A DNA stretch of 64,000 bases from Novosphingobium naphthalenivorans NBRC 102051 (GTDB lineage Bacteria > Pseudomonadota > Alphaproteobacteria > Sphingomonadales > Sphingomonadaceae): NCBI RefSeq assembly GCF_001590985.1, contig NZ_BCTX01000011.1, positions 1-64,000 of the forward strand, given 5' to 3'. Below are positions 18,391-26,398 of the stretch, one piece after another (position 1 is the first letter of the stretch; each line of letters starts with the position of its first letter). The notes under the pieces were generated by a model. That model ran no database searches. It worked only from the letters and a program-made list of their open reading frames with translations, and had not been told where the DNA came from. Both the position numbers and the translations under genes were made by a program.

Positions 18391-20526
18391 ATGCCGACCA
18401 GCCTCACGATTATGAATCCTGTCAGCGACGGCCTGCGCAGCGATATGGACCGGCTGCTGTCGCCCCGCTCCATCGCGATGGTGGGGGCCTCCAATCAGGC
18501 GCGCCGGATCGGCGGGCTGATCTTCGCCAATCTGAAGCGGGCCTTTGACGGCGCGCTCTACCCGGTTCATCCGTCCGACGCGCAAGTCATGGGCGTGCGC
18601 GCCTATCCCTCCCTGTCCGACCTGCCCGAAACGGTGGACCTGGCCGTCATCGCCGTGCCGGGGCGGCTGGTGCCCGACATGGTGGAGGAAGCCGCCGTCG
18701 CCGGCATAGGCGGGGCCGTGGTCGTCACGTCCGGTTTCGCCGAAGTGGGTGGCGAGGGCGCAGTATGGCAGGAGCGGCTGACCGAAATATCCCGCCGCAC
18801 CGGCATTCGCCTGATCGGGCCGAACTGCATCGGCTACATGAACGTCCATGACGGGGTGATGGCCAATTTCTCGCTCGACCCGACGGCGGACCTGCCGCGC
18901 GCGGGCGGCGTCGCGCTGGTGTCGCAGAGCGGCGGTTTCGGCTCCTATATCGCGATGATGGCGATCAAGGCCGGGCTCGGGCTGGGCTGGTTCGTCAGCA
19001 CCGGCAACGAGGCCGACAGCAGTGTTGCCATGGTGATGCGCCATCTGGTGGAAAAGCCGGAAGTGAAAGTGCTGCTCGCCTGCGTCGAGACGCTGCGGCA
19101 CCCGGAGATCTTTCTTGAGATGGCGCAGCGGGCGTTGGAACTCGACAAGCCGGTTGTCCTGCTGAAGGCCGGGCGGTCCGACGAGGCCGCGCGCGCGGCG
19201 ATGAGCCATACCGGCTCCATTGCCGGATCGGCGGACGTGCTGGACGCCGTGTGCCGCCAATATGGCGTCCATGTCGCGGACTCGATGCAGGACATGCTCG
19301 ACCTCGGCCTGATGTTCGAAACCGGCAAGCGAACGAAAGGCCGCCGCGTTGCCGTCGTCACGACATCGGGGGGCGCGGGCGTGTTGCTGACGGACGAGGC
19401 GGCGCGGGCCGGGCTGACGGTCCCGCAACTGCCCGCCGAGGAACAGGAAGAATTGCTCGCGCTGATGCCGCAGCCCTTTTTCGGGAGCGTTTCCAATCCC
19501 GTCGACACGACCGCGCAAGTGACGGCGATGCCGGGGGCGCTGGGCGATCTGCTGAACCGGCTGGGGGAAAGCGCTTCGGTGGACATGATCGCGACCGTCG
19601 CGTGGGAGCAGGCGGCCATCCACCTCGATGCCATTCTCGACCTCGATCGCGCGACCGACAAGCCGGTTTCGCTGCTGTGCACCGGGATCGTGCCGACGGT
19701 GTCGGAGGCTGGGCTGCCGCTCTATCTCGATCCCTCCCGGGCGATGCGGACGCTGGGCGCGCTGGCACGCCAGTCGCTCGACCGTCCGGCGATCGGTGAG
19801 GTGGAGCGGCCGGACACGGCGCGCATGGCACGCGTCCGCGCGTTGCTGGCCCGGACCGGGCCAGTGCTGATGGAGCACGAAGCCAAGGAGCTGCTGGCCG
19901 AATACGCCATTCCGGCCACCCGGGAAAAGCTGGTGGCCTCGCCGGAAGAGGCTGCCGAAGCGGCGCGGGAGATGGGCGGCAAGGTTGTCCTCAAATATAT
20001 GAGCCCGCAATTGCCGCACAAATCCGATGCCGGCGGCGTGCGTCTGGGTGTGACGGCAGACCGGGCGCGAGCAGAGGCAGAGGCGATGATCGCCGATGTG
20101 CAGGCTCGCGTACCCGATGCCCTCCTGTCGGGCATCCTGGTGCAGGAAATGCTGCCCGCCCGCATCGAGCTGACCTGCGGGATCAAGCGCGATCCCGTAT
20201 TCGGCCCGATGGTCGTGATCGGCCTTGGCGGGCTGATGGTGGAGATCATGGCGCAAGTGACGATGCTGCGCGCGCCGTTCGATGCCGATGCGGCGCGGCG
20301 GGCCATATCCGGCCTGTGCGCCGGGCGGATCGTTTCCGCCAGTCGCGGCCTCGATGAGGACGAGCTGGAGGATCTTGTGAAGATCGCCGTCGGGCTGGGC
20401 CGCATGGCGATCGAACTGCCGGAAATCGAGGAAGCGGACATCAACCCCGTTCGCATCGCCGAAGGGCGCGCCCGGGCCGCGGATGCGCTGATCGTCCTGT
20501 CCGGCGCGAAGGAGGAAAAGGCATGA
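18391..20526 (+). CDS. ADP-forming acetyl/acyl-CoA synthetase (single chain)
   Basis: The 711-residue protein has the fused alpha-beta form of NDP-forming acyl-CoA ligases. Order of domains: CoA-binding Rossmann domain (about 20-140, SPRSIAMVGASN), ligase domains with the phospho-histidine loop MSHTGSIAG, then a C-terminal ATP-grasp domain (about 490-711, VLKYMSPQLPHKSDAGGV). It converts a carboxylate, CoA and ATP to acyl-CoA, ADP and phosphate. In this island it could capture acetate or another short acid released by ester or C-C cleavage. AGAGGAC precedes the ATG, and the stop overlaps the next start as ATGA. Confidence 0.9.
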   Translation: MPTSLTIMNPVSDGLRSDMDRLLSPRSIAMVGASNQARRIGGLIFANLKRAFDGALYPVHPSDAQVMGVRAYPSLSDLPETVDLAVIAVPGRLVPDMVEEAAVAGIGGAVVVTSGFAEVGGEGAVWQERLTEISRRTGIRLIGPNCIGYMNVHDGVMANFSLDPTADLPRAGGVALVSQSGGFGSYIAMMAIKAGLGLGWFVSTGNEADSSVAMVMRHLVEKPEVKVLLACVETLRHPEIFLEMAQRALELDKPVVLLKAGRSDEAARAAMSHTGSIAGSADVLDAVCRQYGVHVADSMQDMLDLGLMFETGKRTKGRRVAVVTTSGGAGVLLTDEAARAGLTVPQLPAEEQEELLALMPQPFFGSVSNPVDTTAQVTAMPGALGDLLNRLGESASVDMIATVAWEQAAIHLDAILDLDRATDKPVSLLCTGIVPTVSEAGLPLYLDPSRAMRTLGALARQSLDRPAIGEVERPDTARMARVRALLARTGPVLMEHEAKELLAEYAIPATREKLVASPEEAAEAAREMGGKVVLKYMSPQLPHKSDAGGVRLGVTADRARAEAEAMIADVQARVPDALLSGILVQEMLPARIELTCGIKRDPVFGPMVVIGLGGLMVEIMAQVTMLRAPFDADAARRAISGLCAGRIVSASRGLDEDELEDLVKIAVGLGRMAIELPEIEEADINPVRIAEGRARAADALIVLSGAKEEKA

Positions 20527-20972
20527 GTGAAACGGCAACGCAGGTCCGTCCGGGCCTTGGTATCGAAGACAAGCTGGCGGCACAGGAAGTCGTTCACCGT
20601 TTCGCCCATCATTCCGATTATGGCGAATGGGACGAACTGGCGACCCTCTATACCCCCGACGCGCTGACCGAAATGGACGGCCAGTCGCTCTGCTTTCGCG
20701 GCGTGCAGGCGCAAGTGGAACATGCGAAGAAATCCGCCGATGTGTCGGGCGGCAAGAACCGCCATTATTTCTTCAACATGATCGTCGACGGCGAAGGCGA
20801 TACTGCGCGGGTGCGCTATTGCTTCCTCAACGTCTTCGCCGGCACGGAACCGATGAAGGCGCAGATCATATGCAGCGGGCGCCAGGTCGATACGCTGGCC
20901 CGCACCGCGGAGGGATGGAAGATCGCGCATCGCCGCGTCAGCTTCGACCAGGACCTGAACATCCAGTGGTGA
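20523..20972 (+). CDS. SnoaL-like / NTF2-fold protein
   Basis: The 149-residue single-domain protein has an NTF2-like fold: N-terminal helix (EDKLAAQEVVHRFAHHSDYG), WDELATLYTPDALTEMDG, and a C-terminal sheet ending WKIAHRRVSFDQD. Relatives include SnoaL-type cyclases, ketosteroid-isomerase-like proteins and small subunits of ring-hydroxylating dioxygenases. No alpha subunit is nearby, so a stand-alone isomerase, dehydratase or binding role is more likely. It is coupled by 4-base overlaps to the CoA ligase before it and the SDR after it. Confidence 0.8.
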   Translation: MSETATQVRPGLGIEDKLAAQEVVHRFAHHSDYGEWDELATLYTPDALTEMDGQSLCFRGVQAQVEHAKKSADVSGGKNRHYFFNMIVDGEGDTARVRYCFLNVFAGTEPMKAQIICSGRQVDTLARTAEGWKIAHRRVSFDQDLNIQW

Positions 20973-21844
20973 GCGGTATGGAACGGGATGCCGCGGAAGC
21001 CTTTGGCGGCGGCCTTGCCGTCATCACCGGCGCGGGCGCGGGGATCGGTGCTGGACTGGCGCGCCGCGCGGCGACGCTGGGCATGACGGTCGTGGCCGCC
21101 GATATTGCGCTGGACCGGGCTGCCGATGTCGCGGCGTTGATCGAGGCGCAGGGCGGTGTTGCCCATGCAATGAAGGTCGATGTCGCGCGGGCGGAGGAAA
21201 TGGACAGTTTCGCCGCCGAAGTACACCGGCGTTTCGGCCCCGTCCGCCTGCTCATCAACAATGCGGGGATCGAGACCGTCGGCTTCGCCTGGGAGATTCC
21301 GGCCGATCGCTGGGATGCGACGCTCGACATCAACATTCACGGGGTCGTCCATGGTGTACGCGCCTTCCTGCCGCGCATGATCGCGAGCGGGGAGGAATGC
21401 TGGGTCGCCAATCTCTCCTCGGTTGGCGGCTTCGGGCAGATGCCGATCCAGACTTCCTACATCATGAGCAAACACGCAGTGCAGGCCTTCACCGAATGCC
21501 TGGCACTGGAGGTTGGTCTGTTGGATCGGGACACGCCGATCCATGTCTGTTCGGTCATTCCCGGCATGGTGCGCACGCGCATTTTCGAGGCGACCGAGGC
21601 GGACCGGGGCGATGTCGCCGTTGCCCATCGCACCGCGATGCGCGAGGCGATGGCGGCCAATGGCATGGATCTCGACAAGGCGTGCGAGCGGATCATGGAC
21701 CAGATGGCGCAAGGCAAGTTCTGGGTATCGACCCAGCCCCGGATGACGCAGATGTTCGTCGAACGCCGCGCGGCTTTTCTCAACGCACAAGCCGAGCCGG
21801 CACTGGCCCCGGAACTGGAGCCCATGTTCGCCCATGCGCGCTGA
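20969..21844 (+). CDS. Short-chain dehydrogenase/reductase 1
   Basis: The 291-residue NAD(P)-dependent oxidoreductase has cofactor motif TGAGAGIG (20-27), NNAG (97-100), Ser151, and the catalytic pair Tyr164 and Lys168 in SYIMSK. I take GTG at 20969, which overlaps the SnoaL stop as GTGA; ATG at 20978 in the same frame is an alternative. It is longer than the usual 250 residues because of a C-terminal helical extension. It probably interconverts an alcohol and a ketone in the island pathway. Palindromic repeat DNA and a terminator follow. Confidence 0.87.
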   Translation: MSGMERDAAEAFGGGLAVITGAGAGIGAGLARRAATLGMTVVAADIALDRAADVAALIEAQGGVAHAMKVDVARAEEMDSFAAEVHRRFGPVRLLINNAGIETVGFAWEIPADRWDATLDINIHGVVHGVRAFLPRMIASGEECWVANLSSVGGFGQMPIQTSYIMSKHAVQAFTECLALEVGLLDRDTPIHVCSVIPGMVRTRIFEATEADRGDVAVAHRTAMREAMAANGMDLDKACERIMDQMAQGKFWVSTQPRMTQMFVERRAAFLNAQAEPALAPELEPMFAHAR

Positions 21845-21895
21845 TATCAAAGCTTGTTGATGGGGGCTCGTGAAATATGCCGCAGGCCGCTGCCA

Positions 21896-21986
21896 TTCGT
21901 CATTGCGAGCCGCCAAAGGCGGCGCGGCAATCCAGAGCGCGCGTGAACCGCCCTGGATTGCTTCGCCTGCGGCTCGCAATGACGAA
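21896..21986. repeat. Imperfect palindromic intergenic repeat (91 bp)
   Basis: The outer arms are 18 bp and perfect (21896-21913 with 21969-21986, starting TTCGTCATTGCGAGC). An inner CAATCCAG/CTGGATTG pair lies at 21928-21935 and 21953-21960. The core words CATTGCGAG and CAATCCAG are those of a widespread alphaproteobacterial palindromic repeat family. It lies between convergent genes and would fold into a long hairpin. Confidence 0.75.
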
Positions 21987-22055
21987 GAGCGGTGGCGTGA
22001 ATTCTGACTAACGAATCTTGGTATGAAAGAACGTTTTCTGTTCCATGCCGATAGA

Positions 22056-22086
22056 AAAAAGGGCCGGATCATCCCCGGCCCTTTTT
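22056..22086. terminator. Bidirectional intrinsic terminator
   Basis: A perfect 12-bp stem (AAAAAGGGCCGG 22056-22067, CCGGCCCTTTTT 22075-22086) has a 7-nt loop. A-tract and T-tract flank it, so it works in both directions between the convergent SDR and VOC genes. Confidence 0.9.
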
Positions 22087-22107
22087 GCAATGGATGGGAG
22101 AGCGGGA

Positions 22108-22770
22108 TTACATCTCCGTCTTGGTCAGCATGTTGTCCGGATAGCCGGGGAACACATAGTCGAATTCCAGCACGAGGTCGTCGCCCAGCGGGCCCGAGCA
22201 CAGCAGGTCCGTGCGGATGAAGGCCTGGACTCCATGGCGCCCGTAAGTGTGCCGGGTGGCATCGCGGAACAGCGGCGAGGCATCGAGCCGCGCGTCGATG
22301 TCCGGCGTGCCGGGCGGCGCGCGGTTGAGGATGATCTCGACATGACGGCCGAAATCGGAGTCGGCTTCCGCCGCCTCCCGCACGCGCGCGAAGGCCTCTT
22401 CTATCCGTTCCAGCGTGGGCACCAGAAAGCCGACGTGAAAGCCGGCTTCAGGATCCTGCATCTCGCTTTTGCGGACTTTGGCGACGGCGGGGTGTTCCTT
22501 GTCCGTGCCGATGCCCAGCGCCTCGTGGATGCTGTCGTAGAGCCAGCGATGGGCGCGGCGCAGCGGGGAGAGATAGAGGATGCCGTCGCCATTGTTGGTG
22601 GCAGTGGCATCGACGAGGAAATGATAAAAGGTCGTGCCGTCCGGCAGGGGAAGGGCTTCCCGGGTCGCGAAGCCGAGCAGGTGCAGCAGGCGCGCGGCCT
22701 TCTCGCCGTCTTCCTTGTCCCGGTAATGCAGGGCGACATGGCCGAGCGTGGCAGGAGTCGTGTCTGTCAT
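22108..22770 (-). CDS. VOC-superfamily protein (candidate extradiol-type dioxygenase)
   Basis: The 220-residue protein has two paired beta-alpha-beta-beta-beta modules. Module 1 starts LGHVALHYRDKEDG, and module 2 starts GFHVGFLVPTLERIEEA. The C-terminus has LVLEFDYVFPG, where a metal-binding glutamate is expected. The two histidine positions and the glutamate would make the 2-His-1-carboxylate site of type I extradiol dioxygenases, but the protein is about 80 residues shorter than BphC/HsaC. A glyoxalase- or isomerase-like function is therefore also possible. Its ATG overlaps the stop of the esterase gene (ATGA). Confidence 0.75.
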   Translation of the reverse strand: MTDTTPATLGHVALHYRDKEDGEKAARLLHLLGFATREALPLPDGTTFYHFLVDATATNNGDGILYLSPLRRAHRWLYDSIHEALGIGTDKEHPAVAKVRKSEMQDPEAGFHVGFLVPTLERIEEAFARVREAAEADSDFGRHVEIILNRAPPGTPDIDARLDASPLFRDATRHTYGRHGVQAFIRTDLLCSGPLGDDLVLEFDYVFPGYPDNMLTKTEM

Positions 22771-23726
22771 CGGATCTCCTCGCTGGTGGCCGCCGCGAGG
22801 TGTTGGCCGAGAAACGCCGCCGCATCGTCAATCGCGTCGCGGGCGCCTTCGATCGCGCCCAGCCAGGAGACAAAGCCGTGCACCATGCCGGGGTAGCGCC
22901 TGATCTCGGTGGGGACGCTCGCCTGGGCCAGGGTCTGGCCATAGATCTCCGCATCGTCGCGCGAAGGGTCATATTCGGCCGTGCCGATAAAGGCAGGCGG
23001 CAGATTTTCGTGCGAGGCCGCCCGCTGGGGCGAGGCAAGCGGATCGTGCTGCTGCCTGGCTGGATCGGTCAGATATTGGCTCCAGTAGTAATCGGTGTCC
23101 GACCGGCGCAAAATCGGCCCTTCGGCATAAGCCAGCGCCGAAGGCGTGGCGACTGACGGATAGTTGCAGGAACCATAGTAGAGAATCTGGGCGGAGAGGG
23201 CGGGGCCGCCCGCATCCCGGGCACGCAGGGCTACCCCGGCGGCGAGAACTGCACCGGAGCTGTCTCCGGCGACGGCCAGACGGGCGGGGTCGGCCCCCAG
23301 TTCCGCGGCATGTTCTGCAGCCCAGAGCGTTGCCTGCCATGCATCGTCGGGCGCGGCCGGGAACGGGTGCTCGGGCGCCAGGCGATAATCGACCGATACC
23401 AGTATGGCTCCGGCCGCATGGGCGAGTGCCCGTGCGATCATGTCCTGCGTATCGAGATCGCCTGTGATCCAGCCGCCGCCATGGAAATAGACGATCAGCG
23501 GAAAGGGGCCGTCCCCTTCGGGTGTATATGTCCGCAGCGGCAGGGGCTCTCCCGCCGGGCCGGGGATGGTGCGATCCTCAACCCGCGCGAGCGGCACGTC
23601 ATAGGGTTTCTTCCGAACGGAATAGCGCCGGACGATCTCGCGCAATTGCGGCGCGGAAATGGTCCCTGCGGGAGGGATGGCAGGCGGCTGGGAAGCCAGT
23701 TCCTGAAAGCGGGGATGGAGCGGCAT
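22767..23726 (-). CDS. Alpha/beta-hydrolase esterase, HSL (type IV) family
   Basis: The 319-residue esterase has the HSL oxyanion motif HGGG (82-85), nucleophile elbow GDSSGA with Ser156, an acidic residue in TAEYDPSRDDAE and the histidine in GMVHGFVSW. Family members cleave short-chain and aryl esters. It is a good candidate to hydrolyse the ester made by the Baeyer-Villiger enzyme, comparable to the esterase step that follows HAPMO in 4-hydroxyacetophenone breakdown. It is cytoplasmic (no signal peptide) and coupled to the VOC gene. Confidence 0.9.
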   Translation of the reverse strand: MPLHPRFQELASQPPAIPPAGTISAPQLREIVRRYSVRKKPYDVPLARVEDRTIPGPAGEPLPLRTYTPEGDGPFPLIVYFHGGGWITGDLDTQDMIARALAHAAGAILVSVDYRLAPEHPFPAAPDDAWQATLWAAEHAAELGADPARLAVAGDSSGAVLAAGVALRARDAGGPALSAQILYYGSCNYPSVATPSALAYAEGPILRRSDTDYYWSQYLTDPARQQHDPLASPQRAASHENLPPAFIGTAEYDPSRDDAEIYGQTLAQASVPTEIRRYPGMVHGFVSWLGAIEGARDAIDDAAAFLGQHLAAATSEEIR

Positions 23727-23795
23727 GTGTTCTCTCTTGCCGGATGCGCCGCGGACGGGAGTGGTATGTCCGGCCGTGGCGGGGAGAAAGGCGGG

Positions 23796-23831
23796 AGGGG
23801 CGGCGCATCGGCAGGATGCCAGGCCGCCCCT
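23796..23831 (-). terminator. Hairpin between receptor and esterase genes
   Basis: AGGGGCGGC (23796-23804) pairs with GCCGCCCCT (23823-23831), with an inner GCATC/GATGC pair. It lies 10 bp beyond the receptor stop on the minus strand. With no T-run it may reduce read-through into the esterase gene or protect the receptor mRNA end. Confidence 0.45.
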
Positions 23832-23840
23832 GCCTGGGTG

Positions 23841-26138
23841 TCAGAAGCTGTAGCGCAGCCTGAAGCCGTAAGTGCGCGGCTCGTTGTAGAAGGCGGAGAC
23901 CAGCCCCAGCGAGTAGTAATAGGGCGTCCGTTGCTGCACGACGAGCTTGTTGGTCAGGTTGGTGACATAGACATCAAGGTCCAGCGCAGTGCCGCCGATC
24001 TGCTTGAGCGAGGCATCGAAATTCCAGAGGCCATAGCCGCCCATGATATTGCCCGGCTGATCCGGGTCGTTGAACCGGAAATGGCTGGAATAGGAATAGC
24101 TGATACGGGCCGTCCCTTCCCCGGCGGTGCCGAAGTCATGCGTATAGCCGACGCTGCCATAGACCTTGTATTTGGGGGAATAGGGCAGGGTGATGCCAGA
24201 GCGGTCGATGCCGCCGGGCAGCTCGAACTTCTTGTAGTGCGCATCGAGATAGGAAAAGCTGCCGTCCAGCATCAGTCCGCCGGCGCGCACCGCCTGCTGC
24301 CATTCGATGCCGGAAATCTTCGCCGTGGCTGCATTGACGACCAGATTGGTCACGCTGGGCGGGGTTCCCGGTACGGAAACGGTCTGGGTGCGCTGGATAT
24401 CGTCATAATTGGACGTGAAGGCCGCCAGCGTCGTGTTGAAGCTGATATCGCTGATCCGCCACGAGGCTTTCAGCCCCGCTTCGTAATCGGTGATCTGTTC
24501 CGGCCCGAAGGTGATGTAATCGGCAAAAATGCCGGACGGATCGGAATTGGTGTTGAAACCGCCACTCTTGTAGCCGCGCCGCGTCGTCACATAGACCAGC
24601 ACGTCGGGCCGGATCTTGTAATCGAGGCCCAGCGTGTACGTGCCCTTGCTGAACTTGCCCGCGAAGTCATAGCCGCAATCGGGATAGACAGCGCCGGCCT
24701 TGTAGAGGCAGGTGTCGCTAGTGGTGCTGTAGATGTTGGACGAGGCTTCTTTCTTGTCCCAGGTATAGCGATAGCCGGCCGTGAACTTGAGGCCGTCCAG
24801 CGCCGATGTCAGCAGTCCGAGATCGGCCGTGAACTGGCCATAGAGGGCCTTGCTGGTGCCGCTTTCCGTGCCTTCCTGAATCCGGCGCACGCCGAACAGG
24901 ACATAATCCTGCGCGCTGTACCCCTTTGGTTTGTAATCGAGGTAGAATGCGCCGACGACCCAGTTGAGCAGGCCCCCGAAACTTTCGCCGGAAAGCTGCA
25001 GTTCGTCAGTCAGATACTTCTCGTTGGACAGCCCGTTCGCGGAGGTATTGGCCGCGCCCTTGAAGTCATAATAGGTCAGCAGCGTCTCGAGCCCGGTGCC
25101 GTCAAGGTCGAAACCGTTTTTCGACCGGCTGGTGAAATAGCTGAAGACGTTCTTCAGGCGCAGGTGATCGGAAAAGGAAAGGGTCGTCGTGTTCACGACG
25201 CCGGTCGTCCGGGCGAGGAAGAAAGTGCTGTTGTTGTCCACTTCCCGCTTGCCCAGCGTTTTCTGGAGGGCGAGCCCGTCCTGCAACTGCTGCTGGAAAT
25301 AGGGGAAGTCGGGGTTGACCTGTTCGATGAAGAAACCCGTACCGTTGTTGTGGGACTTGCTGTCCTGAACCATCAGGTAGTTTTCCAGCCAGTCGTTCGG
25401 CTTCATCATCAGCGAAACGCGAATGCCGTAATAGTTCAGGTCGTCGAGTTTCTGCCCGGTGCGGATATTGGTGGTATAGCCGTCGCGTTCGCGCCATGTC
25501 CCGGCAACGCGCAGCATCAGTTGATCGGGCACCAGCGCCAGGTTGAGCGCGCCGGAAATCTCGCGATTGTTGTAATTGCCATAGCCGGCTTCGATATAGC
25601 CGCCGATCTCGTTGGTCGGCTTGCGCGGGGTGAAAAGTACCGCGCCGCCGGTCGTGTTCCGCCCGAACAGGGTGCCTTGCGGTCCGTTGAGCACCTGCAC
25701 GCTGGCGAGATCGAAATACATGCCGGCCGCGCCTGCCCCCAGATAGGGCACCGGGGCCTCGGCCAGATAAGTGACGACGGATTCGCCAGCCGCCAGCGTT
25801 GCCCCCTGGCCGCGCAGGGTGAAGCGGTTGCCTTCGCGCGAATTGCCGGTGTTGACGTTGAGGGACGGGATGAAGTTCGACAGCTCCTTGGGCGTGATGA
25901 CCTGAGCGGACTTCAGCTGGTCTTCATCCAGTGCCGTGATGGAGACAGGCACGTCCGCCAGTTTTTCCTCGCGGCGCCGGGCCGTCACGATGATGTCGCC
26001 GATATTTTCCGAAGCCACGTCATTGCCGGATGATGCGGGCGGGGCTGCCGTGTCCTCCGCACGCGCGGGTGACGCCATCGCGGTGGCCAGCGCCATCATG
26101 CTGCCGGCACCAATAATGAGGCCCTTCCTCATATGCAT
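23841..26138 (-). CDS. TonB-dependent receptor, catabolic island copy 1
   Basis: The 765-residue outer-membrane receptor has a signal peptide (LIIGAGSMMALATAMASPARA), a TonB-box region DIIVTARRREEKLADVPVS, a plug domain to about 165, and a barrel ending in the aromatic RLRYSF. The N-terminal wording is that of the sphingomonad receptors that often sit in catabolic clusters and take up hydrophobic aromatic or steroid-like compounds. ATG at 26138 is chosen for the GGAGGGG upstream; the frame is open further up but without such a site. It is divergent from the MFS gene, and a palindrome lies between the two. Confidence 0.9.
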   Translation of the reverse strand: MHMRKGLIIGAGSMMALATAMASPARAEDTAAPPASSGNDVASENIGDIIVTARRREEKLADVPVSITALDEDQLKSAQVITPKELSNFIPSLNVNTGNSREGNRFTLRGQGATLAAGESVVTYLAEAPVPYLGAGAAGMYFDLASVQVLNGPQGTLFGRNTTGGAVLFTPRKPTNEIGGYIEAGYGNYNNREISGALNLALVPDQLMLRVAGTWRERDGYTTNIRTGQKLDDLNYYGIRVSLMMKPNDWLENYLMVQDSKSHNNGTGFFIEQVNPDFPYFQQQLQDGLALQKTLGKREVDNNSTFFLARTTGVVNTTTLSFSDHLRLKNVFSYFTSRSKNGFDLDGTGLETLLTYYDFKGAANTSANGLSNEKYLTDELQLSGESFGGLLNWVVGAFYLDYKPKGYSAQDYVLFGVRRIQEGTESGTSKALYGQFTADLGLLTSALDGLKFTAGYRYTWDKKEASSNIYSTTSDTCLYKAGAVYPDCGYDFAGKFSKGTYTLGLDYKIRPDVLVYVTTRRGYKSGGFNTNSDPSGIFADYITFGPEQITDYEAGLKASWRISDISFNTTLAAFTSNYDDIQRTQTVSVPGTPPSVTNLVVNAATAKISGIEWQQAVRAGGLMLDGSFSYLDAHYKKFELPGGIDRSGITLPYSPKYKVYGSVGYTHDFGTAGEGTARISYSYSSHFRFNDPDQPGNIMGGYGLWNFDASLKQIGGTALDLDVYVTNLTNKLVVQQRTPYYYSLGLVSAFYNEPRTYGFRLRYSF

Positions 26139-26289
26139 CTCTTCATCCCCTCCGTTGCGGGCTTGTCGATTTTGCGCCCGTTCGTTGTGTTTCGCCTCGT
26201 CAGCAGGCGGGTTCTCGTTTGCCGCGGTCCGTATGGATGACGCGGGGTGAGTGAGACGAGGGTGTAGGACCAACCGGAGGCGCCTGTCT

Positions 26290-26305
26290 TAGTCCAGCGG
26301 GACTA
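26290..26305. promoter_or_regulatory. Island palindrome, copy 3 (TAGTCC-N4-GGACTA)
   Basis: Perfect 6-bp arms, 26290-26295 and 26300-26305, flank AGCG in the 260-bp divergent region between the receptor (152 bp from its start) and the MFS gene (93 bp from its start). Confidence 0.75.
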
Positions 26306-26398
26306 TGCGGCTTTCTGAGCATTGCGCCATGATCGCATATCGCAGCGCATGTCTGCCAAGGGCAGCGCCAGCGGAACCGGTGAGAGAGGAGAGGCGAT

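Noticed and set aside
20523-20972. Beta subunit of a ring-hydroxylating dioxygenase
   Set aside because: The fold is compatible, but no Rieske alpha subunit or ferredoxin gene is in the island, so SnoaL-like is the safer call.
23310-26033. 907-codon open frame antisense to the first island TonB receptor
   Set aside because: Shadow of the receptor and esterase genes; composition is Arg/Gly/Ala rich with no domain. The same applies to 13877-16144, 18298-20583, 32891-35236, 37411-39807 and 41505-43283.
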